Part shown: positions 48,270 through 59,748 of the stretch, in pieces
Position numbering within the stretch: the first letter of the stretch is position 1
How the letters are laid out: every line of letters begins with the position of its first letter
DNA from: Actinomucor elegans
Taxonomy: Eukaryota > Mucoromycota > Mucoromycetes > Mucorales > Mucoraceae
Direction: 5' to 3'
NCBI GenBank assembly: GCA_026027325.1
Contig: JAMSLZ010000013.1
Span: forward strand, 640,501-704,500
Length of the DNA stretch: 64,000 nucleotides
Made by a program: the position numbers and the translations under genes
The notes under the pieces: generated by a model
The model's database searches: none
The model's input: only the letters and a program-made list of their open reading frames with translations
Told to the model about the DNA's origin: nothing

Positions 48270-50478
48270 TCATTCATCAATTTCTGACATATCACTCAAA
48301 TCGGGTCCATCATCAAAGATACCCAAATCAAGGCCAATATTATCATCGCTTTCTGATTGCGCTTCAATCAAACCATGATGTCTACGCCTCTTCTGAATAG
48401 GTGCAGATCGTTGTCTCTATTCAATAATAGATGGTTAATGTGTTATTTCATACATTACAGCTCGTATTTACCAATAAAACAGGCGGCACAGTATTCTCAT
48501 CATTCTCATCTTCTTCATCTGAATCATCATCAAAGATATGTCCTCGTTTGATTGGCTTTTGTTTTCGAATGTTTCTCTCTCTGACTCGATGTAAAATACT
48601 CTGTGTTGTATCAATTTTGGGTTCAGCAACGGCTGTAAGTTGCATTTGTCTTGCTCGATTGGGTTGTGGAGAATGAAAGAACAAGCGCTTAGTACGGTTT
48701 TGTCGAGGGCTGGTCATTGGTTTACGAGATAATGGTGGTGCTTGATCACGTCTGGGAGTTCTTGGTGCGGTCAATGGTAGTTCTTGTTTGTTCTATATAA
48801 TATTCAATACTCAGTTATATGAGTTATGGATGCGTTTTTCTTTTTTTCCTCACATGGTCAGACGCAGCATCTGGCTTTGGGCCATCACCGTAAATGACAT
48901 TAAAATAAGGTTTGCCATATACAAGGAAAGGCTTGGCCTTGAGTGCTTCGTATTCCAGCAAGAAACCTTCCAATTCTTTGGTGACTTTAGGTAGTTCGCG
49001 ATTAATACGTTTTCTAAACTTTTCTTCTCGAAGCAAACGGCCTGGGTCACGCTGTCCTTTGCCAAATAATCGATTAGGATCACGCGTAGTAGCTTCAAAG
49101 TCTTGTAGTTCACGTTGAAGTTTCATGTGTTTGTCGATCAATTCCAAGATGCATTTCGAATCTTCATATTCAAGTTGAAGTCGAGAAATCTCATTTTCAT
49201 GTGCTTCTAATACTTCATCCGTGAGGTTGTTGGCTAGAAACATGCGTTAATCAATGGAATTAAATTGACAAATATAAGCTTACTGTCAAATGTACTCTGG
49301 AAGGGTTGTTTTTGCTCTGCACTATAATATAATTGCTTCCATAATACCTTGATATCTTCTCGAGCAGCTTGAATAAAATCGCCAATACGTTCTTGTTTCA
49401 ACATATTTAATCGACTCAATTCATCTTCATACTATCGTTGTCAACGTTAGTTTCCAACCAACAACCAATTGCTCAACAGTTTACCTTTTGTAGTTCCTTG
49501 TAAGAGAATCCTCGGTTAGCAATCATGAATTGCTCGCTTTCTTGCGGATCAATATGTAGTCTGTTCCAAAGATTCTTCAAGGCCACCGAGATTTCGAGCT
49601 TGCGAAATTCGACTAATTCTTTTTCTTCGTTCAGTTTTTTAACACGATGCGCAATGTATCTCATGTTATCATCAGAGACCAACATATTACACATCTGCAT
49701 TTTTTTACTAGGTGTCGTTTCTCTATAAAACTCGTAAACAATCTTTTCTAATTCGGATTCAGGCTCTTTTCCAAGCGCAACAAAGAGATCAAATACTTGT
49801 TCTGCACCTTGTTCGATTGTAGACTTGCGTCTGATATATTCTTTTTCGCAGCGTTGGATTTCTTCTTCGATAGCATTGACAGCGAGCGATGATACGTCGA
49901 TCTCGGAGGTCAAGAGCATGCTGGTATCGACAAAGTCGCCCATAGATTCTTTAAAGTCTTCCAGTTGTATATACAGTTCTATTTAAACTGTTAATCATTT
50001 TTTTTTTGCGAGTAACTAGTTATTTGCACTGTAATACCTTTTACATGTTCCAATCGTAGGTCGTATCTCTGATTTATATATATTTCTGTTAGTATGAATT
50101 TAGGTAACCAACAGTAAAACTAACCTGTTTTACTTCAGCTTGTTCCGCATTCAAGTCCTCTAGATTCTTTTGTAGTGATTTTGCTGGATCTAGCACAGCT
50201 GTTTCTGAAGCAAATTCGCCCATAAGCCCTTTGTATGATAATATCGCCTTTTGTATATTCTCTGTCTCTTTGATAATGTCGTGTTTTTCTTTTTCAACCA
50301 GGTCAATTTGGTTATTTACAAATTGTGCTACTGAGGTTAATAACTGAGTAATTTTTTGCTCTTTCGTTTCAGTTGAAAACCCAATTTCGTCTTGAATTAA
50401 GCCTAATCGCCGTAGCTGACTCTCAAGTTCTGTTGTTAGGTCTTGTATTGATTTAATGGGTGGTTGTTGTGAGAGCAT
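48270..50478 (-). CDS. Ase1/PRC1/MAP65 microtubule-bundling protein
   Basis: Seven exons (50478-50125, 50068-50038, 49978-49485, 49431-49284, 49233-48854, 48792-48472, 48416-48270) encode 624 residues. The family cross-links antiparallel microtubules in the spindle midzone and supports cytokinesis. The N-terminal coiled coil and rod (1-290) includes LTTELESQLRRLGLIQDEIG and RYDLRLEHVKELYIQLEDF. The spectrin-like microtubule-binding part (about 300-480) holds LNMLKQERIGDFIQAAREDI and ATTRDPNRLFGKGQRDPGRL, a hallmark of PRC1/Ase1, then LREEKFRKRINRELPKV. The C-terminus is basic with SPR- and TPR-type sites (TAPRTPRRD, TSPRQNR) suggesting Cdk control, plus a KPIKRGHIF segment and an acidic end. 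The 31-nt second exon is required for frame. Confidence 0.94.
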
Positions 50479-51740
50479 TGTGTGGAATAAATTATGTATA
50501 AAATTGGGTAAAAGTGATTTTTAAAGAGATTTTACGCTTAAAAAATCGACAGTGGGCGCTTTTGTTGAGTTGTGACCGCACTTTTTTTTTTGCTCTTGTA
50601 CTTATCTACAGATATACTGCTTTAGTATTGGAATTGAAGCAACTTTAATAGATGCGTTGTTTTCCAGTATATTGTCCTCAGGCTAATAAGGTTCATTAAA
50701 TTCGCTTTTTCTAAGCTGTTATTATCAAATTACGCGTCAAATAAAGCTCATCATCATTGTTCGTTTTGGTGTGACGCGAATTTTTTGTACGTGATGAAAT
50801 TTTTCGTGAGTATACGTTTTGCCCTGATTTTCTGAACTGCGCCCTACTACTTTGCAGACAAAAAAGCGCTTTAATACGATGGTATATACTGGCAAATTAT
50901 TGCTTGCATTGTTACATATCAGAAATTTAATTTACACGTACAGAATCGAAAGCGAGAAAAATTATGCTTCACCAAATATCTGCCGCTACTTTTGATAGAT
51001 TGATGTTGTGGCGTCTACGTAAATTGACGTGCAGCTGAACATTGACACAACTGGCTAATTGCTCTAGTATTGTTCTAACCCCAGTTAACTATTGGGAATA
51101 TTGCTTTAAAGTAAATGAACTTTCGGTGAGCTTAAAAATTTACTATTTCTGCTGCTGCCTTGATTGTTCAATCGTCGTCTCCCAATGAAAAGTGCTCAAT
51201 TATTCTAACCTAGGTCGACTTTTTTGATTTAATTGGCTGCATTAACGTATTCTCGAGCTTGATCAGGCACGATAGTTTTTACCCGCTCAAAGATAATAGT
51301 TATAGGAGGGATTATGTAGTAAAAAATGAGGGTAATTTTTCTCTAAGAACTGATCATCGAGTGTCTCCTAAGTCTTTTTTTTTTGTAGACGAGAAGTTCA
51401 AAAGCTCGCATATAGTATCTGTCGTATGTTTGATTGTTCAACTTCGTCTGAAGTCAATAAATTATATTATAGTATAGAATTCCCTTTATTCATAAAATTC
51501 TAATTGGTATTTATATTATTGTCAAGCTACTTTTAAGCGATAATGAAGTAAGAATAGCCATAACATTGATAGGCGTAATTGATGAAGTTCTTGATTTGCT
51601 GGATATCGGAGTGCTATAGTAGCAGCAGCTGATTATTATTAAAATAGCGACAATCCTGCTTCAAGTTTTTAAAATAAAGTCGTTCTCTAAACGTTTCATA
51701 CTATACTACATACCTATTAGACCTACAATTAAAAGCAAAG
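50479..51740. other. Divergent intergenic region between Ase1 and VPS39, 1.3 kb
   Basis: It holds only AT-rich sequence, several ACGCG-containing words (for example near 50534, 50731 and 50774) and no gene-like frames. Those words resemble MluI cell-cycle boxes, which would suit Ase1 but are short enough to be chance. Confidence 0.5.
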
Positions 51741-54700
51741 ATGCACGATGCTTTTCAAGTTACTACCGTGGTTGATAAACTTACACGTATCGAGTCTATT
51801 TTTGCCCATGGTATGATCACAGCGTATATACATGGATGAAATGACTCACTTTTTATTTAGGTGATAGACTGTTGATTGGTACTGGCGTTGGACAGCTATT
51901 AGTCTATGATATCAAAGAACCTTTAGGTAAAATAACACCGCAATATTGATGGACTTACGAGTCAATGGAAGAGAGGAATCACACTGAAACATTAATTACC
52001 CAATTACTATAACAGTTGCCGATGATAATGAGGTACCTGAAGTGACACTTGCTCAAACCATCAAGACTTTTTCAAAACGACCTATCGAACAACTAGACAT
52101 TATCAAAGAGATTGATGTTCTCGTCTCACTTTCAGGTACGAACCCTCACTTAATACACGCTTTTTTACATACATCCAACCCCACTCAATAGATGGCTTGG
52201 TCAGCCTCCATGATCTACGTACGTTCGAGTTGCGTATGGCTCTAGGAAAGACCAAAGGCGCCAACTTATTTGCTATTCAAACCATGGTGGAGATGAGTCT
52301 TGATGAACAAATTCCTGTGCTTACTACGCGACTCGCTGTCGCCGTGCGCAAAAAGCTATTGGTGTTTGTGTGGAAAGACACCGAGTTTTACGAAACCAAA
52401 GAGCTTAATATTCCAGATCGTATCAAGACTATGTCTTGGGTAGGCACGACGAAGATTTGTTTGGGATTCTCGGCGGAGTATGCGTTGATGGATGTAGAAC
52501 GAGGCCAGTTGACCGAGTTATTTGCACCTACGGGCATATCAGACGCAGGACCCATGAGTACATTGAACAGTTTATATAACATGTCAATTGGTGCTCGGGG
52601 TGGAAAGCCTATGATTACCAAGATCCCTAATAATGAAATGCTGCTAGCTAGAGATCGTAATGTACCACTACTGTAGATGTCTGTACAGCGTATTAATTGA
52701 GTTGAATAGATGTTAGTATCTTTTTGGGCTTAGATGGCACGCCTACGCGTAAAGTGGGTATTGAATGGTCAGGAACACCCGAACAAATTGGTAGGCGAGA
52801 TATTCTAATATATTGTGCAAGCAAAGTAATATTTTATGTAGGCTATTCATATCCCTATGTAATTGCCATTCTACCAAAACATGTGGAAGTTAGAAATATC
52901 CAAACACTCACTTTGGTGCAACAAATTGAACTATCTAATACCAAATTCTTAAACCAAGGAAAACTGGTTTACGTAGCAAGCCAATCGCAAATATATCGTC
53001 TCACACCTTATAGTTTTTCATCTCAAGTAAGCGAAAACATCACCTGCGAAAAGCGCTACTGACTTGTCATAATAGATTGATCAACTAGTCGAGAAACAAG
53101 AATACAAGGAAGCAGTTAGTCTCTTGGACCAAATTGATGCTGTCCTTGTGGAAAACAAGGAAAAGAAGCTCGGTACCATCCGTACCGCTTATGCACACGA
53201 TCTCTTCCGATGCGGTGAATACGATACAGCGCTTGGTTTGTTTCAAGAGCTCGATACACCTGCCGCAGAAGTTATTGGTTTGTATCCCGAGATGATTTCT
53301 GGCAGTCTAGCCAAGAAAAATGGTAGCCAACATGGCGATGAGGAAGAGTTAGAAGATCATGAACACGTGCTGACTTCATCCACTTCTAAGAAACGTGTTA
53401 CGGATGAAGAAGATCATCACTTGCATCGTCCTTCCAGTCGAACATCCAACAGAAGCAAGGCTACTACCATTGCCAGCCATCAGAGTCAGTTAAAAAAGAC
53501 TGAGACTGTACCTTTGACTGGATTGAACTTGCGTGATGCTGTGACTTATCTGATCCGCTATTTGACAGACAAGCGACAAAAGCTTGCGAGACGCTTAAAT
53601 AATGGTAGCGTGTCGCTGTCTAGTTCTACAAAGACGTCCGAGAAATCAACACTGGATGATGAAGATGATTTGATGTATCAAGCTACTTTAGTGGATACTT
53701 CTTTGCTCAAGTCCTATATGATGACCAATGATGCATTGGTGGGTCCATTGTTGCGTGTACAAAATCATTGTGACGTAGAAGAGTGTGAAAACATTTTGAT
53801 GGATAAGAAGGTGAGTGCATTAGATGATAGATGTAGATGCAATCCTTAACTCTATGGTTAGAAATACAAAGAGCTTGTAGATTTGTACAATTGCAAAGGA
53901 TTGCATGCAAGAGCCTTGGACTTGCTTGAAAAGTAAAGTATAATATCGAAAGAAACATCATATTTATGTGCATGATAGACTAGGAAAACAATCTGATGGG
54001 CCTCTAAGAGGTGTATTGCCAACTATCCGTTACTTGCAAAAACTTGGATTAGATCATTTTGAGCTTGTTTTACATTATTCAAAATGGGTTTTAGAAAAGG
54101 ATCCCAAGCACGGCATGGATGTAAGTATCAAGTAATGGTAAATGAATAGGTGCTTAGTTATTATATTAGATCTTTATTGATGATTTGGCAGAGGTTGAAA
54201 CGTTTCCTCGCGATCAAGTATTGCAACACTTGGAGTCAATTTCAAGTGATTTGGCTATCCAGTATTTAGAATATATTATTGAGGAGCTTCACGATGAATC
54301 GCCCGAGTTTCACAATAGACTCGTTATTGCTTATCTCGAGAAAATCAATTCAGATAAGCGAAAAGGCGGTAAGTTATGTAAGTTGATTCGTCAACTGTAC
54401 TAACACATATTGTAGCCGATAGAGAGAAAAAGAGCAATACGCGATCTAGACTGATCTCTTTCTTGACGGACTCTTCTTGTTACAAGGCCGAAAAGATATT
54501 ATCTCGGTTGCCCATAGATGGTAAAATTGGGTTTGCTAGTTAGTTGATTGATAACCTAATATTGTTTATAATAGATTTGTTTGAGGAACGTGCTATTCTA
54601 CTCAGTCGTATTGGACAGCACGACCAAGCTTTGGATATTTACGTATACAAGCTCAAAAACTATGTTATGGCGGAAGAGTAAACACATACAATGTAAAAAA

Positions 54701-55312
54701 AAAAAAAACTACGCCTGTCTTTAATACATATTTTTAGGTACTGCACAAAGGTTTACCAAGATGACCCTATCAAGGGTGAAAAAATGTATTTGACACTATT
54801 AAAAGTGTATTTACAGCCTAGTAACCGTCAAAAACCATTGGTTGAGCCTGCTTTAGACTTGCTGGCTCATCATGGTTCTCATATCGATGCCAGTGAGGTC
54901 TTGGCCATTTTACCTTCGCCTACTAAGCTATATGGCCTTTTTCCATTCTTTGAAAAGTATATTCGAGAGACAAACAAGAACCGTAATATGGATTTGGTGG
55001 TAAAGAACCTTTTGAAAGCTGAGCAAATACAGGTAAGACATATACTTGCACTTAAATACACATGCTAATGTATGATAGGTTGAGGAGCAATTGATGTTTT
55101 ATCGGTCCAGAGCTGTCAAAATCACAGAAGATCGTATGTGCCCTCAATGTAACAAACGAATCGGAAACAGGTAAGCCTATTATATCCAATCATAGTACCC
55201 TTTTTTTAACTGTTTATGGCTATATAGTGTGTTTGCTGTATTTCCAAACGGTGTAGTTGTGCATTACTCATGCAAAGAAAAAATTGAACAGACACAATGG
55301 AAGATATTGTAA
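51741..55312 (+). CDS. VPS39: VPS39/Vam6, HOPS tethering subunit with CNH domain
   Basis: Fifteen exons (51741-51810, 51861-51926, 52016-52135, 52192-52656, 52710-52790, 52842-53026, 53076-53810, 53862-53932, 53979-54120, 54170-54368, 54416-54520, 54575-54677, 54738-55032, 55079-55170, 55228-55312) encode 937 residues. HOPS tethers vacuoles and late endosomes through Rab7/Ypt7. The N-terminal CNH/citron domain (about 15-290) shows LLIGTGVGQLLVYDI, DGLVSLHDLRTFEL and KKLLVFVWKDTEFYETKEL. A helical solenoid follows with a charged Ser/Thr insert (about 400-480). A C-terminal zinc-finger-like segment is CPQCNKRIGNSVFAVFPNG with VVHYSC. Fourteen introns of 46-89 nt keep the frame. Confidence 0.94.
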
Positions 55313-55629
55313 TAAACTGAATACCCATCCAAACGATTAGATAAAACAAACAATATGACGCATGATACGTAGATTATGAGTCCATTATATTCTCCTTTTA
55401 TGTTGTTTATTAGTGTGCAGTACAAAGAAGCCTTCATCGATAAGAAGGGAGAGTCTACTGTATCACTGTCTCTGTTTGTCCAACAAAGCGCAATCATTAG
55501 GAATAATGGCAAGTTGGCCTACATTTCATTAGCCTATCTATGATTCCTGATAGGATTTTAGATATAAAAAGGACCTTTTGTTTCTCTTCTACACCTTCTT
55601 GAATACCCTGCATCTTTTATTTAAAAAAA
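55313..55629. other. Promoter of the small zinc-ribbon gene
   Basis: 317 bp between VPS39 and the next gene. TATAAAAA at 55563-55570 is 60 bp before the ATG at 55630. The stretch between is pyrimidine-rich, as in active fungal core promoters. Confidence 0.5.
55563..55570 (+). promoter_or_regulatory. TATA box before the small zinc-ribbon gene
   Basis: TATAAAAA is followed by CT-rich sequence and the ATG at 55630. It is one of the cleanest core promoters in the window. Confidence 0.5.
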
Positions 55630-55853
55630 ATGAATACTATCACAGACACTTTTATCATTCAATTTGCTGCTGCAGACTACCATGCGTCCGTTGACAGCGA
55701 ATTAGTTACTGAACATACGACAACTGCTACCGGTAAATCCTGTGCTGTTTGTGGATCTCGATTACATATGACAAGTAAGTCCGCCTTTTTTTTTTTCAAT
55801 TGCGTTAGTTACTGATTTCTTTATTATAAGAACACTGCCCTGTGTGCCCCTAG
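55630..55853 (+). CDS. Small Cys-rich zinc-ribbon-like protein (55 aa)
   Basis: Two exons, 55630-55774 and 55831-55853, give 55 residues. Exon 1 ends at a GTAAGT donor and the acceptor TATAAG restores frame for seven codons and a TAG. The C-terminal half reads SCAVCGSRLHMTKHCPVCP, two CxxC pairs spaced like a mini zinc ribbon; the second pair is created only by splicing. The N-terminal half (ITDTFIIQFAAADYHASVD) has no signal peptide. A TATA box and an AAAAAATG start support a real gene. I do not recognise a named family, and function is unknown. It lies 317 bp after VPS39 on the same strand. Confidence 0.6.
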
Positions 55854-56158
55854 ATATCGTAATATTACATTTGCGGCCCATTAACATTAAAAGACAAGAA
55901 GAAAAAAGCATCATTACAATTCAAAAAGTTTCATTATCATTATCCATAGTTATATTCCCCCTTATTATCATAGCATCTTAATAAAAACCAAATATTATGA
56001 AAAATACAATTCATGGTCAAATCTGATAAGGGAAACATTTACTATGCCCTTATATTAAGGATAATCAATATCCTTGTCTAATGAGGTATACAAATGAGGA
56101 TATTTAACAAAAGGACTTTAATAGAACAAAATATCTTAATGTTTTTCAAGATAGAGTA

Positions 56159-56231
56159 GTTCATTCTGAGCATGGACAACTCATCTAATGCGACATTAGA
56201 CCGAGATCGGTCGAGATCTCGTCAGTCATTT
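56159..56231 (-). repeat. Dispersed repeat, copy 7 (inverted)
   Basis: Plus-strand words: GTTCATTCTGAGCATGGACA, CATCTAATGCGACATTAGAC and CGAGATCGGTCGAGATCTCG. It contains an internal palindrome GAGATC...GATCTC and is followed 28 bp later by a 30-A run. Confidence 0.7.
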
Positions 56232-56255
56232 CAAGTATTGTCTTGCCGATTATCC

Positions 56256-56259
<4 letters not shown>

Positions 56260-56289
<30 letters not shown>
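56260..56289 (+). repeat. Poly(A) run, 30 nt
   Basis: This is an uninterrupted A run just 3' of dispersed repeat copy 7. Confidence 0.9.
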
Positions 56290-56291
<2 letters not shown>

Positions 56292-59122
56292 GCAAAAAAC
56301 CATGGTTCCGAGGTGCAAAAATATAGGAACCATGTTATAAAATGCAATGAATGCACGTCAGTGTTCTGTTTCTTGAATCAAAGCTGCTGAGTGGTTGATT
56401 TTCTTTTAAAAGTTTTATTAACGAATAAAAGGAAACAACTTGCTATAAAAGATAGAAGCACTCAACACTCAATAAGGCGTATATCAAGCCTACATGATTA
56501 ATAGAAGAAATACATCTATTCATCGGAGAAAGTACTCCTTTCTATACTGAACACCCGAGGATTAAAACACCCTCTTGTTTAGTTAATGATCAACATATGC
56601 TTTTATAATTTGGTTTATCTTTATCAAGGACATCCCCTTCGAACATTATATTCAATTTCCGCTGGTCGATGAGAATAATATCATATCTACTGTTGTATTC
56701 AATCAAGCAAATGACCAGTGTATCAATATAGAGAGATGTAATATATACTAGCAAGTAAATTAAAGTGTAAAAGTAGTATTTAAACCTTCGGCTTGCATTT
56801 ATGTTCAAGTAGTGCTATCTTTTCTGTTCGCTGATAATATCGCTAAATCAAAGGTTGACTATTATAGTTTACAATGCAAAGTAGTAAATGTACTAATGTA
56901 GTAGGCTTGGTTTATATGCTGGCTGTGCAGATTTTCACCTGAAACATTTTCTTCCTATTGTGTACACGTTTTTCTTGAGAGGGGGATGTCAGAAGGAATA
57001 CTTCTATATCTTGCATATACTTTGATTAAAGAATACATCAAAAAAAGAACTGGGAGAAGTACTTTGCTGAGCAAAGCCAAGAGGTCACTATAAACCAAGT
57101 CATAAACAACTGGTATTGGTCTGCTAAATTGTGTAATTTCAAGATTCTTTAAAAGCAAAAGGTATTAAGAAAAATGGTAGTAGCAATGAAGAGACATTTG
57201 GTTTGCGCATTATGTTATCCGCCTTTACTGCTGTTACTTTATTCAAACACGTCACATTCCAGACTTGCTAGGTGTAGACCCCCCTTTTAGAAAACGGTAC
57301 TCTATATTTAATGCAAATGCACGGATCAAGAGGACTTAATGACCAATGATATAGAAGGAACAAAGTTATACAGATTTCGAACGATAAAGAATATATAGAA
57401 TAATGATAGGAAGTCCTTAAGTAAAAATCAAGTTTTGGTATGTACACACTATCACTAATATGTTGGGACAGAGGCCTCATTAAAGCGCTAACAGCATTTT
57501 TTTTTTAAAAAAAAAAGTCAACACTGTTATCGACAAAGACCTATGAACATCATCGACTGGATATAGGCACTAAAAGCTACAGTTTCAAAGGCATTGTTGG
57601 ACGATTAGGATATAATTTGTTTCAGGTATTTATACAAGCTGTGGCTTTATTCAAATAGCGTGCAAGATGCATCTGCTCCTAGGTATTATGCTATGTATTA
57701 TAACGCAGATTTTGACTGGGTCATTTGTATACGTAAATGAAGGCATATGCAGTTTTGCCTGTACAGTTCTGCTTAGTTGGCTATGAAATCAGGTCAATTA
57801 CATATGAATACCATCTAATAGGCTTGGGAAGCTTAATTGATTTGCTTGAATTATTTAAGCTGAAGAAAATCACCCTTTCTAAATAGATGATACGGAGCTT
57901 TTCAATGTTTCTATACTTGTTGATATATTCTTATTTGATATTTGCGGCAAGAAAGGAAGAATTAATGCAGCACTTTATCCATTTATAATACGATCTACAT
58001 GTTTGCGATGAAATGCTTTGACCCTACATATCGCTACGTGTACTCTTGCCTCTCTATTTAATATGCAAGTGACATTCTTGTTTCTAAAATTTATGCTTTG
58101 ATGTAGACATATTTCTTTAATTAGTTTATTTATTATGACGATTAGCATGTGCTAATTAACTATAGGTATATTTGAACTACCATTCTTTATGCAAACTAGT
58201 TTATCTATGTCTGCATCTATCTATGCATCGCTTAATTATGATTATATTAGCATTGAAAACATCCTTTATTCTTGCGGTAATAGAGCAAGCGAAAGGAACA
58301 ACTGAGCCTCGCTTTTTTTTATATCTAGATAAAGCATACTAAAGTATTGCTCATGTACTTAATCAATTGACAGTCTTCCGTTTGTTTATTTCAATATATT
58401 TTATAGAAGCATTTTCACAGACACACGACCGCTGGTTATAGAATATTTACAACAATGGAGTCCAAGCGCATGATGAATAAAATAGTATTCGTCGTATTTT
58501 CTTCTATAATACCGTAAACATCAATTTTGGTCTACTACACAGTATACTATAGCCACATGCTATAGTTTAAAGAATCTCTCATACTACTATACTACTATGT
58601 GTCATACACGAAACCTTATCTTGTTAAGCCAATCAACCCCATTACCGGGTGGCGATTGTTACTTTAACATGACACAACGGTAGGTTATAAAAGCGATGTA
58701 GTAGCATTACTTGTAGATATGAATTAAAGTTTTCGAGAAAACTGAAAGTTATAAAAAGGAAATTATAAACTTACCATGCCACTTTCCATTTTACAATAAT
58801 GAGTTAACAAATCCTATTTCTTATTCTTTGTTCACTCGATATCCACTATTATCCATCAATATCTCTCAGTGACTTGGCCGCGTCATTAGATACTTTGGTA
58901 AATATATATATTGTAAGGACTGCTCTTACTATAGGTGATTGGATATGTAAGACTATGATGCTTAAAAGATACTAGAGTCATCAATGATATGTTAAAACAA
59001 CAAATATTCTGCATTCAAGAAAATTTAAGATGAAGATATATACAAATCTCTATTTGTGCCTTGAATTCCAAAAACCTAAGCCTTTTTTTGATATTTAAAC
59101 AATAATTAAAGCAAACTAATTA

Positions 59123-59203
59123 GTTCATTCCGAGCATGCTTATTATTCATCAGATGTGAAATTAAACCGAGATTAGTTGAGAGATCAAACGATCATTAGA
59201 TTT
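59123..59203 (-). repeat. Dispersed repeat, copy 8 (inverted)
   Basis: Plus-strand words: GTTCATTCCGAGCATGCTTA, CATCAGATGTGAAATTAAAC, CGAGATTAGTTGAGAGATCA and ACGATCATTAGATTTAA. This is the longest copy and can serve as reference. Confidence 0.7.
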
Positions 59204-59304
59204 AATCTATATAAAATAAGATAAATTTTGCAGTCAATTACCAAAATGTAATATAATCAGAGAATTGGTATCAAATAGTAGCCCAAGTGAATGCAATAGT
59301 CCAA

Positions 59305-59362
59305 TTTGAACATGTAATCATTCTTAGATTCGAAATTAAACTGAAATTGCCCAAAGAAATAG
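59305..59362 (-). repeat. Dispersed repeat, copy 9 (inverted, degenerate)
   Basis: TTTGAACATGTAATCATTCT then AGATTCGAAATTAAACTGAA align with copy 8, which starts 182 bp upstream. Confidence 0.5.
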
Positions 59363-59483
59363 TGATGTTAAACAAGAAAAATTTGGTAGGAAGGTTTACA
59401 GGCCTAAAATTTCAAATCAATGCTTTTTCTTTTCTTTTTTTTGGTGGAGCCTGTAGACATTGCTCCACTGGTATAGCCTAATC

Positions 59484-59516
59484 AGAGAGAGAGAGAGAGT
59501 GTGTGTGTGTGTGTGT
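59484..59516 (+). repeat. Compound microsatellite (GA)n(GT)n
   Basis: A run of alternating AG (about seven units) passes directly into alternating TG (about eight units). Confidence 0.85.
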
Positions 59517-59748
59517 TTTTACATATTTTTGTTGGTATAGAATAATTACGTTTTTAGAAAAAGAGAATGGTAGTCTTTTATATATGATGGCTTTCTCAGC
59601 TGATATTATTATTTACATTATTATATATACTGTTTCTTTGACATTCATGGTTCATTCACTATACTAAAAACCAGTCATATCATTCGTAGTACTGTCTTTA
59701 TTTACTTTATACAAAGCAAGACAAACCTGTGAGAGGTTGAATGGGCTT

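Larger units (their letters stand above)
55854..59748. other. Gene-poor intergenic region with repeats, 3.9 kb
   Basis: It contains three dispersed repeat copies (56159-56231, 59123-59203, 59305-59362, all minus), a 30-A run (56260-56289) directly beside the first copy, an A/T inverted tract near 57499-57517 and a compound (GA)n(GT)n microsatellite at 59484-59516. No coding frame is convincing. Confidence 0.65.
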
